From Voacanga thouarsii (Eukaryota > Streptophyta > Magnoliopsida > Gentianales > Apocynaceae), in the NCBI GenBank assembly GCA_026120185.1, contig JANUWF010003375.1:1781236-1845235 (forward strand): a stretch of 64,000 nt of DNA. Reading direction: 5' to 3'. Of the stretch, positions 45,797 through 57,838 are shown one piece after another. Position numbers and translations under genes: made by a program. Each line of letters opens with the position of its first letter. The first letter of the stretch is position 1. The notes beneath the pieces are model-generated. The model worked only from the letters and a program-made list of their open reading frames with translations, was not told where the DNA came from and ran no database searches.

Positions 45797-47288
45797 TCTG
45801 AAATATTACAAAAAACTATTCATTTAGTTTGTAGGAAATAAAAATACACATTCTTTATATTATTTCTTTGATAATAGATAACTCTTAAAACCATTATCAA
45901 TAATATAAATAGTTTAGCTCTTAGAAAAACTAACAAAGCTTCGTAGGAAGATTAATAACATTCTAAGTTAAGTGTATAACCATCACGAATCAAAACTTCC
46001 TAAATAGGTAATGGTCTAGGAAAAGTTCCACCGATAGGATGGCCACTGATTCACACCACCTATGGGCAATCTAATGCTAAAAACCTCTAACGTAGGTTGG
46101 CCGATCCTAGGAAATACCCTAGGCTTTTAATTTTACTCTTCCATTAGGTGTAGATACTTGTGGAAATCCATCCTATAGGGGTTCATGCTTAAAATGACAC
46201 AAGGAAATCCACTATCTCTAATGAAAGTTGTGATGGAAGCCATGGGGTCGTTGGAACCCTTCTCCCACTTAATCTTTTATTGAAAATAGAGTTTTAGGCC
46301 CAAAGACATTTCTATAATCTTATGGTTTCATTAACATTAGTAAAAACCTAAAATTCAATATTATTCTCTATGTTAAGGATTAAATCATTTGAGAGAATAA
46401 ACTATGAATTTATTTTACTATTCTAAGTTAATAACTAAGTAAAACTTTATTAAATAGCCTTAAGTTGAACATTATTCTCTATGTCAAGGATTAAACCTTC
46501 TAAGAGAATAAACCATGAACTCTTTTATTTTTAAAGTTTCTTAGATTAAAAGGTTGTATCGAAAATCGTTCTATCTAGTAAGACTTTGGTCTCACAAGAA
46601 CTTGCACATTTGATCACAAAAATGAAATAAGCATGATAACAAAAGTAAACTTTTTCATGCTCAAACTATTCATTTATTCCTAAGTGACCAAACAATAGAT
46701 TAAACAACATGAATTAAAAATTAATGGTCTTGTTTAATCCTAAGGTGGTTCCATCATTTACTACTCATTTTTATGCAAATTATTCATCCATAGATAAATA
46801 AAACTATTTCAGAAAATTAACCTCATACAATGGTTTCAAAATATGATTATATTAAGGGAAAATTGAGGTACAGAATTTCAGCAATGCTCTCCTTTTTCTT
46901 GGACAAAATTGTGCTCATCCGCCTCTGGGTAGAGTGGACCTAGCGCCTGGTCCATTGGGCCCTCCTAGCTCTGAGTCTACCCTGTTTCTCCAAAACCTCC
47001 GGCTGGGTAGAGTGGACTTGGCCCCTAGTCTGATGGCCCACCTGGCACCAGGTCCGTTCTGGAGTTCGCTGATTTGTAGAAAAATCTAACTTTTCAACTA
47101 TTTTTCGCCCCTCAACAATTCCAACAATCACGTTCTTCAATCTCCAAAATTTACAGGTTAAAAGAAATGCAAACCAGGCATAAAAACATTCCTTTACAAG
47201 TGCCTGTGCCTCTAACCACGAGGCATACAACGAATCTACTTAAAACCAGAAAAACGATGGGAAAACCATTATAATACATGATCCTATG
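45797..47288 (-). other. Cop4 leader, 3' part
   Basis: Untranslated region upstream of gag. It is AT-rich except for a GC-rich patch at 46915-47070 with repeated TGGACYTGGCGCC-like motifs. No coding signal. An unrelated-looking open frame on the same strand at 46940-47230 is low complexity and not conserved. Confidence 0.55.
46920..47065. repeat. CCTGGCGCCAGG-like motif cluster in Cop4 leader
   Basis: Four imperfect copies of (GTAGAGTG)GACCTGGCGCCAGGTCC-like sequence occur here, the best being CACCTGGCACCAGGTCC near 47040. It resembles the cluster in the Gyp2 LTR at 31010-31120. Confidence 0.7.
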
Positions 47289-50200
47289 TGTAACACCCCA
47301 CCTTTTTACTTTCGGTTGGTTACTACCTATAATAGGATGAGAATTTATATCAACGGCCAGAACAAAAGTTGATCGGTGTATTGAGACGAACACTCTGGAG
47401 AAATAAAATTTTTTCGAGACCTGGATGTAATTATTGGATTTGTTTTACCCAAACCCTAAATTTTTGGAAGGCTATTAAGATTAAAAGAATAAGAATTTTA
47501 GGGTACTCTAGAAAGAGAAATTGATCAGTGCAATGAGGCGCACGTTTGGTGCGAATTATGCTTGCCGGGGTATCGGGGGCATTTTCGTCATTTTGACCGC
47601 GCTCGCGACTTTGACCGCAAATTTGACCAAGTAGAGAGGGAATTGAAGAATTTAAGTGTTACCAATGGATTCAGTGGAATTTTTGGAGTTGGGTAGTGAA
47701 ATAAAATATTTTTCATTACGGACCCGATTTTGGTCATTTCTGAAGAAAATGAAAAATTACGGTTGGAAATGGGATGTGTGGCTTCTTATAATTGGTGGAT
47801 GAAAATAAGTGTCGTTTAGTGATTGGTTAATAAGGCCAAGTGTTTCTATTTGATTGGTTATGATAAAAAAAAAGGAAGAAGAAATAAAGAAGAATGGCCC
47901 ACAAGAAATAAATAAGAATGGTTCACAAGAAATACATAAGGATGGCCCACAAGCATGAAAATTTTGACCAAGTTGGACCACCTTTTGACTTCATTTGACC
48001 AAGCTTAATTAAGCAAATCTTGATTTGAGTAAGTTAATCAAGGTTGATTATGCATGGCCATGCAAGATTAGAAAATATCTATAATGTTCTAAGAGTTTCT
48101 ACCTTTTTCTATAAATTTCTTTAAGGTTCTTGAGTACTCTAAAGTTTTCCATAAGTTTCTACAAGTGATGAGTCATCACCTAAAGCTTTCTAGAAATTGT
48201 GGTTCATCATTCCATGTGTACCAATTACATTTCAAAGCTTCCTACTCAAAAGTCCTACATAAGCCATGACAAAAGCATGTGATGTAAGGCATTACATAAG
48301 CAAAGCTTCCTATACAAGCCTTCTAACATCTATAAATAGGCCATGAAGGCCAACTAAAATGGCTTTAGATAGCCAGAATTTTGGAGCAAACAAGAGAGAA
48401 AAGGGAGAAGAGAAAAGAAAAGGAAATAGAGAAGAAAGAGAGGGAGAAACCAGAAATAGAGAGGAGAGAAGGAGAGAGAGAAAAGCAAGAAGATGCTTGG
48501 ACTGTCCAGCCTCCAAACGCAGCAAAGAAAAGGTAAAGATCTACGTTACTTGAAGTAAATTTATTATATAAAGCATGGAGATCATTTTGGTATATATATT
48601 GTGAGAAGTTTATGTGTGATAGTTAGGTGAAGTTGTATGAAAGCTGTCCTTGTGTGCAGAAAATTCTAGGAGGTTTTATATTCAGTAAATATGTAACATT
48701 TCTAGATTTGAATGAATCAGGCATATATCTTTGTAGCTAAGGATCATAGAGACATTTTAGAACAAGTTTGACGTTAATCGGATTTACGGATCAAAAGTTA
48801 TGGTGAAAATAGTAAAAGGTGCCAAATCAGTGACGGGATTTTTACTACTAGAACTTCGTGTGCAAAACTGAACAGAATGGACATTAGAATTGGTACTCCA
48901 TGAATTGGAACTAGTAAAGGAATGTCTTAAGGATATTTTACAATTGGTTTGACATCATTTGGATTTGTGGATTAAAAGTTATGGGCAAAACAAGTTAGGG
49001 TGTCAAACTGGAAAATTGCAGAATGTTAAGGAAAGAATGAATAGTGAAACTAAGTCAAAACTACTTAGGCTGTTTTTGCCCAGTACCGTGATGCTGGAAC
49101 CAGAAACCTAAAAATGGCCTATACTGAATTAAATTTAAGAGTCTCACGGTCATTTTGGTATATCATGGAGCCAAATCGGAGCTGTAAATTAAAAGTTATG
49201 TGCAAAACAAAATGGTGTGTCAAACCAGTGAAATTCCAGAAAAGTAGTCCAAAAATGAATGGACTTAAGAGTGATTAATTATGTGATTTTGGACAAAACA
49301 ATTAGGGAAACATGAAGGGAATCCCTTGTTTATGAAGTGAGGAAGGATGTGGAAAAAGGAAAATGAAAGAATTGATCAAACGATGGAAAAACAATGCGAA
49401 CAAAAGTTGAACATTTTTCTTAAGCATCGGCTAACCGTCGGCCCCAACGGCTAAACGATGGTTGAACATCGGCTAACTGTCGGGCATGTCGACTACCCGA
49501 CGCCTATTTTTTGGCCAAACACCAATTGACCCGAAAACAATGTTTGGTGTAGGTTTAGCGACAAAAAGATAACGAAATGTCAAAAACGGTAGGAACGGAG
49601 GTTAGACGGTCGTGAACGGAATGAGAGGCTTAGGACACGAGGTGAGTCCCATTGATTTCTAAACCTTTTTAAAGGCTAGTGTGCTTTAATTTTCTATGAA
49701 ATGCTATGTTTTATGCCATTTTGGAAATCCTCGAATATGTTTAATGTTTACATGAGCAACATTTGCTTTTATGCTATTTCGGACTTGAATAAATTTCATA
49801 TTCAGCTTGGAAACCTTCCTGGATGTTTAAAACACGAATTTGTGAATTTAGTCCTTTTCGGATTAAATATTTGGGATTTCTGAAAAACGTTAAATTTTGG
49901 AATCGGGTATTTGGAGAATAATCTAAGTATCCTTATTGGAATATTTTATGAAAACTCTTGGAACTCGGGTATTCGGTAAATGACCAAAATATCCTTATTG
50001 GAGCTTTTGTGAATATTTTTCAAATCGGGTAAGGGTAAAATGACCCGAATACCCTCAAAAAGTCTTTTAGAATCTGGCATGGGTGAAATGATTTGAATGC
50101 CCTTGGAAAAATGACTTTTGTGATCAAGTACGGCCCCAGAAAATAAGAAATGTTTTGATTTGGAAATCCTGTGGGATCAGATGGCCCTCTGGCCTGATCA

Positions 50201-51094
50201 GTCAAATGGGGTTGGTATTGTTGTGTTGAGTACTCAACAAGGACTTTGATCTTTGTACTAGCCCATGTTAGAGATAGACGACCCCAAGTAACCTAATCAG
50301 TTCTGGGGATTGTCTTACTCCAAATAGGGCGACAGGACATTGTGACAAGTCGTCCCTGGCTAGCCGTTGTGAGCCCGGCAATTGCCTGTTGATTATGATT
50401 GGTGGGTTGTTCACATGAGACCGAGCGGGGACACTCGGTGTGTTCAACCCCTTGCCACCTCGATGGTGATTGACGTCAGGATTAGGACCCCTGGCTTATG
50501 GTGGCAAGTAAAAGATCCCTAAGTGCACGGTGAGGTACATTGGTACGCTGCTCACTCTTCTGGCATGACACGGGTGACGTGCTATAAGGTGCAGTCCCTG
50601 GCACAAGAGACTATGTAGCCGAAGGCAAAGTTCTTTGAACTTTGCATGCGGGTCGCACTTCTAGATGGGGAAGAACTGGCATTTATTGAATTGGGGGCCG
50701 TGTGTTTGAAAATTACTGTTTTTTAAACGTATATGATAAAATGACCTGAATTTATCAATTATTGCTATTTTCCCTGTTATATAATTTACTTCAGCAAAGA
50801 TTTTGAAAATCGACTCTCTTTTAAGGGAAACACTGGCACACACACGGGACTTACTGGGTGATTTTTCACTCACACGTATCTTTTATCTTACTTTTTTTGT
50901 AGGATCCGGAATTGGAAGAACCTACGGATAGAGGACGATACCACAGTGACAGCAGAATAGGTCCGGATGTCTCCTCTTTGAACCTTATATACTCTGTTGA
51001 TTATTCGTTATAAAGACCCCTTGTCTGGGTATCTGGACGGGGCAACACCCAATATTGGTATGCTTCTGCTGTTACCTTTAGTAAAGGTGTTACA
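47289..51094 (+). repeat. Gyp1-family solo LTR S2 (3.8 kb)
   Basis: Starts TGTAACACCCC and ends AAAGGTGTTACA, with the perfect 5-bp duplication CTATG (47284-47288 and 51095-51099). A TATA box TATAAATAGG at 48331-48340 supports + orientation. The CGGCTAAC cluster lies at about 49425-49505. It aligns with S1 (5200-8950) over nearly its full length. There is no coding interior. It sits in the leader of Cop4. Confidence 0.9.
48331..48340 (+). promoter_or_regulatory. TATA box of solo LTR S2
   Basis: TATAAATAGG, followed about 30 bp on by sequence conserved with S1 (GGCTTTAGATAGCCAGAATTT). S1 has the decayed form TGTATAGG at the same place (about 6219). Confidence 0.6.
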
Positions 51095-51241
51095 CTATGT
51101 CTCTAACCGTGAGGTGTACATGAACTCTAGAAACCAATGTATGAGGGATCATAGGAATTCACAAAAGATTTAGTTTTAATAGTAAAAGAACCACATTTTC
51201 TAGTTTTTAACCCTAGTACATACTCTTAGATGAAAACCATG

Positions 51242-51253
51242 TCTCTGATACCA
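51242..51253 (-). promoter_or_regulatory. Cop4 primer-binding site
   Basis: TGGTATCAGAGA on the - strand, two bases from the end of the 5' LTR; matches the initiator-tRNA-Met type site with one change at the end. Confidence 0.8.
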
Positions 51254-52703
51254 CTTGAAGGATTAAAACAGAAAACATCAAAGAGAGCGTAGCGAAAAAT
51301 TTTTCAAATTTCTAAGCCACGTCTAGGAGAGAGTACTTACTTTTCCTTATTAGTCGTGAATTAACCAATGAGGCCAGGTTGCACTGGAACTTGTGTTCGA
51401 ATGGGAGGAGGAGGCGCCTGTAGTTTGACCGGTATTCCCGCCAATCTTCTACTCCTATGCATCAAGTGTCTCCAAGCGTCCTCTCTTCGCCTTCTGGAGT
51501 ATAAATCTATCTTGCTCTTGGGTTAGCTTGGTGAAAGATCCTTCTTTGGATAATCAAGATACTCTCCAAGAGAGAAAAGAAAAGAAGAACGTGGAAGAGA
51601 AAAACCACAAGAGGAGTCGCCATTCTCATTCACTAACCAGAACAACGTCTATGTTTTTTTTTTCATACATATTTCGGCCAGCCCTAGGGCATCCAAAGTC
51701 CTAATAGCCAAAATCACCAAGCCCAATTGGGCTAGGTGTTGTGCTAAAAAAAACAGTACAAGACTGGCCCAATTCTCTTAATTAATTATCTTTTTTGGGC
51801 TTCATTAAATACCTAAGACTAATTAATTAATTCTAATTGGACTCTTAATATATGTCAACATATATCAGTCCAATCAATTAATTTATTCCAGCCCAATTAT
51901 CTTAATCAATTAATTATTTTTTCTGGGCCTTATTAAAAAAAATCCAAAACTAATTAATTAATTCTAACTATACTCTAAGAATAAATTTTATTTCTCTTCA
52001 AATAATTATCCATTAAGCCCAGATTCTGTCTAAATAACACCAAGGTAACTTGAGCTACTTCGAGGACCAAGAGACAAATTATTCATGGCTACTAAAATGA
52101 TCAAAATGCCCTTACTATTAAATAGCTTCATTTTACCATTTTAAATATTTCTATTTATCACCATATGAAAATATTGACCCTAAGAATAATATTGCTAAAA
52201 CAATGTCTTCAACCTACAGGTGAAATATTGAAAATACCCGTTTATGTAACACTATTAATGAGACAAGATAAATGTACTAACACCAATCTCAAAAATATCT
52301 ACCATCCTTAGATCTCTAGTCTGATAATCAATAACTCACTTGAATATACTTGCTTATCATTGGAAGGTACCTAAAAGAACACATTCTAGAGTCACGTACC
52401 CAGGGCCCATATTATTAGATTATCCTGGACAATCACAAGAGGGTGATTTAACTTTACTAAGTGAAGCATAAAAACTCTATTGCATGAGTCCGTCTTAACT
52501 AACTTGAATAATACACCCAACATACAAGAATATTGATCTCACAAAAGAAATCTCACCCAACATATATTAAAGTATAAAACCCTAGCTTCGCCAAACCACC
52601 AACTCTTTGAGGGATAGAAAACAGAGGGCAGCATGCTTGAACGGGAAAAAAAAATCAAAGAAAAAAAAACCGCAAGCCTTAAAGGCCACACGGAAGCGTA
52701 AAG

Positions 52704-54750
52704 TGTTGGATTGTATGCCTTCTTAGACTAGGTTTCTGATGTAAAATTGAATTATTTAATAAAAGAATTTATTTTCAGAAATTTTTTGTGAATTTACTTT
52801 TTGTTTGTACACGATTTTCGCTTGGAACAGACCCATTGTGTTTAAATAAGTGATCCATGTGAATGGTGGTCTTTCACAGTAAGGTATGGATCACGGGTTA
52901 TTTAACACATAAACATTTGTTCTTAACCTATTGATGAGACTGGGAACCTCATCATGTTTAGGTTATTATGTTATGAATTCCAAATGGGGAATGTCTTACC
53001 TTTAGCCAGTGGGTAGTCCACTCACTTCATGACATAAGCGTATTTCGAATACGTAGAATAGGACCTGTAGTAGTGGTTTCTCAAAGTATTATATGGTAGA
53101 AACCTAGACTACTACCGCTACAGCGTGGACTAGTACTCTACGACTTGAGTATGAGTTGGTGGTCTAGCGAAGCTGGAAGCATATACTTTGATTTGCTGTA
53201 GTTGAGGTTCTATCATAGGGCCAATATACTTGCATGTTGGGTATGTGTGACTAGTTAGTTAAGACAGACTTATACAAGATAGTCTCTGCACTATATCGCC
53301 CCTTGTGGTTGTCCAAATAGTCTAAATTATCCAGGGCCCTGGGAAACATGACTTGGATGTTTGCTTTAGGGTAGCTCCCTTGGAAAGCGGAAACACTCCA
53401 GGAAGTCGTGGATCATTGGACTAGAAGCTTAAGGATGGTAGATGTCATTTAAGAGGGTGTTAGTACACTTCTTCATCTCTAAATGTACGGCGATGTGTAG
53501 ATGGGTATTTTAGTTATTTCACCTGTAGGTCGAAGACTTTGCGAATGCAGCATTGTCCTTGGGGTCAATATTTCCTTATGGTGATATTAGGAAATATTTA
53601 AAATGCAAAATACAGCTATTTATATAGCAGGGGTATTTTGGTCATTTTAGCGACCAAGGCGATGTGTCTTTTGGTCCTCGGGATAGCCCGTAAGTCCTAA
53701 CTATTTTTGGGTTGAGGAATTGGTCTCAGTTGAAGAGGATTTTATTTTATTTTGTTTTATTTTATTTTATTCAGGAAGTCTAATTTATTATTGGACTGGA
53801 ATAAAATAAATAAATAAATAAATAAATAAAATAGGAGTTGAGAGAAATTAATTATCTAGTTTATTTGGTTAATTAATTATTCAGGGCCTAGGTTCAGTAT
53901 GAATAATTAAGAAATTAACCTGGGCTTAAACTAGGGGAAATAATTAATGTTTAATTATTTATTGGGTTATTTATATAGGCCCAAGAAATAAATAATTAAA
54001 GATTAATTATTATGGTTCATTTGGGCTCATTAATTATTTATTGGGTTACTTATGTAAGCCCAGAAAATAAATAATTAATATTTATTATTTTGGGCCTTTT
54101 GGGTCCAAGAAAAATAATAAATATTTATCTGGCCCAATAGCTTGGACCTTAGGGTTTTTTCCAGATACGGTTAAGAGGAGTTTAAGGTTAGGCCAATCTG
54201 TTTCTCAGGATAACATCCGGGTGTTTTGAAATCCCGGGGAGATGTTTATCAGAAATTGAGAGACCTAGTTTAGGCCAAATATAAACAACTCTTTGAAAAG
54301 GAAAAACCCTAATTTCTTTCCCTAGCCTTACACACTCACGTGACTCTCTCTCTCTGGGAACTCTGGTTTTTCCCTCTCCCTTCCTCTGTGGTTTCTTCTT
54401 GTTCTTTGCTAATCAATAGCGAAAGAACTAAGGAGTTTTGAGATCGTTCCTCTTCACCATAGTGTTTACCAACTAGAGGTTAGGCTGAGGAATATCCCGA
54501 GAGCTGGAGAGCTAAGCGTTAATGCAAACAAGGCGGAGTAGAAGGCTAGCGGGTGTTCAACCGGAAGCTCCTTCAAGTGGACAAAGCGAGGCGATTCTAG
54601 TCGTTCAATCCGCTCTTACTCAACCTAGAAGGGTTAAGGAGCGCAAAGGTATGATCTTCACTCTTCCGCATGGCCTTTATGGCTCGCGTTTTATTTTTCT
54701 CCAATTTTTTTCGTACGGTGCATGCTCCCCTGTTTCTGCGTTTTCCATCA
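52704..54750 (+). repeat. Cop5 solo LTR (inner), opposite orientation
   Basis: Starts TGTTGGATTGTATGCC and ends GTTTTCCATCA, 2047 bp, with the exact duplication TAAAG at 52699-52703 and 54751-54755. It is inserted about 100 bp from the end of the outer copy and in inverse orientation, so 52704-54660 and 54756-56688 pair as long arms of an inverted repeat. Its final 90 bp (54662-54750) align with the outer copy's tail at 52608-52703. Confidence 0.9.
53806..53832. repeat. (AAAT)n microsatellite
   Basis: A run of six to seven AAAT units in the inner Cop5 LTR; a related run of TAAAA units is at 55641-55670 in the outer copy. Confidence 0.85.
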
Positions 54751-57009
54751 TAAAGATCATACCTTTGCACACTTTAAACCTACTAGGTTGAGTAGGAGTG
54801 GATTGAACGACAGGAATCGCTTCTCCTTGCCCACTTGAAGAAGCTTCCGGTTGAAAACCTGCTAGCCTCCTACTTCACCTTGTTTGCATGAACGCAAAGC
54901 CTTTCAGCTCTCAGAATATACCTCCGCCCAACCTTTAGTCGATGAACACAATGGTGAAGAAGAACAGTCTCAAATCTCATTGGTTCTCTTTCTATTGATT
55001 AGTAAAGAAACAAGAACGAGAGGCTGCACAAAAACACTCACGAGAGGGAGAAAGAGCTTTGTGACTTTCGTGAGGCTAGAGAGAAAAGCTAGGGAAAAAT
55101 TAGGGAATTCTATCTACCAGAGTCTTGTTTATTGTTAGCCAAAACTAGGACTCAAATATATGATAAACATATCCCCGGGATATCAAATTTCAAACATCCG
55201 GATGTTATCCTGAGAATAAGTTTGGCTTAAACCCTAAACTCATCTGAACTGTATCTGGAAAAAACCCTACGGTCCAAGCTATTGGGCCGAAATAATTTTA
55301 TTATTTTTCTTGGACCCAAAAGGCCCAAAATGCTAAACATTAATTATTTATTTCCTAGGCTTATATAAATAACCCAATAAATAATTAATGAGCCCAAATG
55401 AACCAAAATAATTAATTTTTAATTAATTATTTCTTGGACTTATATAAATAACCCAATAAATAATTAAGCATTAATTATTTCCCCGAGTTTAAGCCCAGAT
55501 TAATTTTCTAATTATTCATACGGGACCTAGGCCCTGAATAATTAATTAACCAATTAAACTAGATAATTAATTTCTCTCAACTCCTATTTTTATTTTATTT
55601 ATTTATTTTATTCCAGTCTAATAATAAATTAGACATCCTGAATAAAATAAAATAAAATAAAATAAAATAAATTCCTCAACCCAAAATTAGTTAGGACTTA
55701 TGGGCTATTCCGAGGACCAAAAAGACATATCGCCTTGGCTGCTAAAATGACCAAAATACCCCTGCTATATAAATAGCTGTATTTTGCATTTTAAATATTT
55801 TCTAATATCACCATAAGGAAATATTGACCCTAAGGACAATGCTGCATTAGCAAAGTCTCCGACCTACAGGTGAAATGACTAAAACACCCCTCTACACATC
55901 GCCGTACATTTAGAGAGGAAGAAGTGTACTAACACCCCTCTAAATGATATCTACCATCCTTAGGCTTCTAGTCCAATGATTTACGACTTCCTAGAGTGTT
56001 TCCGCTTTCCAAGGGAGCTACCCTAAAGCAAACATCCGAGTCATGTTTCCCAGGGCCCTGGACATTTTAGACCATTCGAACAACCACAAGGGGTGATATA
56101 GTGCAGAAACTATCTTGTACAAGTCTGTCTTAACTAACTAGTTACATATACCCAATACACAAGTATATTGGTTCTACTATAGAACCTCAACTATAGCATA
56201 TCAAAGCATATGCTTCCAACTTCGTTAGACCACCAACTCATACTCAAGTCGTAGAGTACTAGTCCACGCTGTAGCGGTAGTAGTCTAGGTTTCTATCATA
56301 TAGTATTTTTAGAAACCACTACTACAGGTCCTGTCCTACGTATTCAAAATACGCTTATGTCATGAAGTGAGTGGACTACTCACTGGCTAAAGGTAAGCCA
56401 TTCCCCATTTGGAATTCATAACATAATAACCTAAACATGATGAGATTCCCAGTCTCACCAACAGGTTAAAAACAAATGTTTATGTGTTAAATAACCCGTG
56501 ATCCATACCTTACTGTGAAAGACCACCATTCACATGGATCACTTATTTAAACACAATGGGTCTGTTCTAAACGAATATTGTGCACAAACAAAAAGTAAAT
56601 TCACAAACACTTTCTAAAAATAAATTTTTTTATTAAAATATTCGATTTTACATCAGAAACCTAGTCTAAGAGGGCATACAATCCAACACTCTTACTGAAG
56701 TATGAAGGTATCTGTCCATGCTATAGCAGTAATTGTCTGGTCTCTTTAATTATAGTACTTTAAAAGGGACCACTACTACATGTCCAGTTCTATGTATTCG
56801 AAATATGCTTATGCCAATGATGTGAGTGAACTATTCACTAATTCAAGGTAAACCATTCTTCATTGGAACTTATGGCATAATAGTCTTACCTTGATGAAAT
56901 GCCCAATTCCTAAAATGACTAAGAACTCAATTTTACTTGTATGACAAGTATCCATAGTCTATACCTTACTGTGAAGAACGACCCAACACATAGACCATTA
57001 CTTTGATAC

Positions 57010-57716
57010 TGTTGACGTCAACTCTGCCGAGTCGACGCAACGGTTACTTTGAACCAATACCGATTGGATAAATTGGGACGAGCTGATAAAGTTAACCGTT
57101 CAAGCAGCCGATAGCCATGGTTAACATCGGCACCACGGAGTCGATAAGAAGGAAAATAGATTCCTGATCTTTCGGCGCAAGAATCCTGCATGACCGGCGG
57201 GAGCATTCTTTGGTCGGAAGAAACTCTACGATCTGTTAGTGGCTCGTTTGCAGCAAGTATAAAATGAGGAGCATCACCCAGAACTGAGGGGACAATAAAA
57301 CTATCAACCAGCAATATTCAATTTTGATTTCTTTTACTTCGTCATCATTTACAGCTTTCTAGTCTAGGATCTCAATTCTTTACGGCTTTCTTACTGCTTT
57401 GTAATAGCTTTTCTTTACAAGCTTTGTTTACAGTTTTTCTTACAGCTTCCTGTTCGTATTTTTCAATATCAGACTTTTTTTGTACCTTCCATTAAGCAGG
57501 TTAATACAAGTATTATTCCATTTTCTCAGAAAAGTCCTTCCATTTAGCATTCTCAGCTGACTTTCTTGAACCCTTTCTATAGTAAGTTCAAGGAACCCGG
57601 TCCCTGATTCAAAAAAGATTTAATACCATTTTCTATTATGCCATATCGGATCGTTTGTGTTTATCGGATACGAAGCCGATCCCCATTTGCATTGGCTCCC
57701 TATTTTGACAGCAACA
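57010..57716 (+). repeat. LTR6: 707-bp solo LTR
   Basis: Starts TGTTGACGTCAAC and ends TTTGACAGCAACA. Flanking 5-mers are GATAC (57005-57009) and TATAC (57717-57721), a duplication with one mismatch; removing the segment restores the Cop4 LTR sequence seen at 41735-41760. A TATAAAA box at 57258-57264 fits + orientation. It is clearly richer in GC in its first half (57015-57260) than its surroundings. The family is not otherwise present in the window; whether copia or gypsy is unknown. Confidence 0.82.
57258..57264 (+). promoter_or_regulatory. TATA box of LTR6
   Basis: TATAAAA about 250 bp into the LTR, preceded by GCAGCAAG and followed by TGAGGAGCATC; position is typical for the U3/R boundary region. 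Confidence 0.55.
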
Positions 57717-57838
57717 TATACTTAGACCTTTAAATGTGCAATAATATAAGAAGCAAACCAAATTAAATGAATAAATATTTATTGCAATATGTTTACACAG
57801 AATACATAGTCTTTGAAGGCATACATTCCAACATTGGT

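Larger units (their letters stand above)
52608..56688 (-). repeat. Cop5 solo LTR (outer), split by a second Cop5 LTR
   Basis: On the - strand it starts TGTTGGATTGTATGCCC at 56688, runs to about 54756, is interrupted, and finishes at 52703-52608 with TATCCCTCA. The outer duplication CTCTT is exact at 52603-52607 and 56689-56693. Its own length without the insert is about 2.03 kb. It lies in the Cop4 5' LTR. Confidence 0.9.
40221..57833 (-). mobile_element. Cop4: Ty1/copia element inserted in Gyp1 RT, itself hit repeatedly
   Basis: The target duplication TTGGT is exact at 40216-40220 and 57834-57838. On the - strand: 5' LTR from 57833 to 51256 (1.8 kb once three insertions are removed), primer-binding site at 51242-51253, leader with a Gyp1 solo LTR (47289-51094), gag start at 45796, then protease, integrase, RT, RNase H, polypurine tract (41876-41890) and 3' LTR (40221-41875). 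The total of 17.6 kb includes about 8.6 kb of later insertions. Confidence 0.93.
51256..57833 (-). repeat. Cop4 5' LTR, interrupted
   Basis: LTR pieces are 51256-52607, 56694-57004 and 57722-57833; the gaps are the Cop5 pair and LTR6. On the - strand it starts TGTTGGAATGTATGCC at 57833 and ends AATCCTTCA at 51256. Relative to the 3' LTR it carries about 120 bp more near 51840-51960, in an AT-rich stretch that repeats TTAATTAATTCTAA-type sequence. Confidence 0.88.

Noticed and set aside
54522..55138. Frames around the Cop5 hairpin loop
   Set aside because: Repeats and symmetry here come from two inverted LTR copies, not from a gene or a CRISPR array.
57018..57314. 98-codon open frame on the - strand
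   Set aside because: It lies wholly in solo LTR6, antisense to its TATA box, and resembles no protein family.
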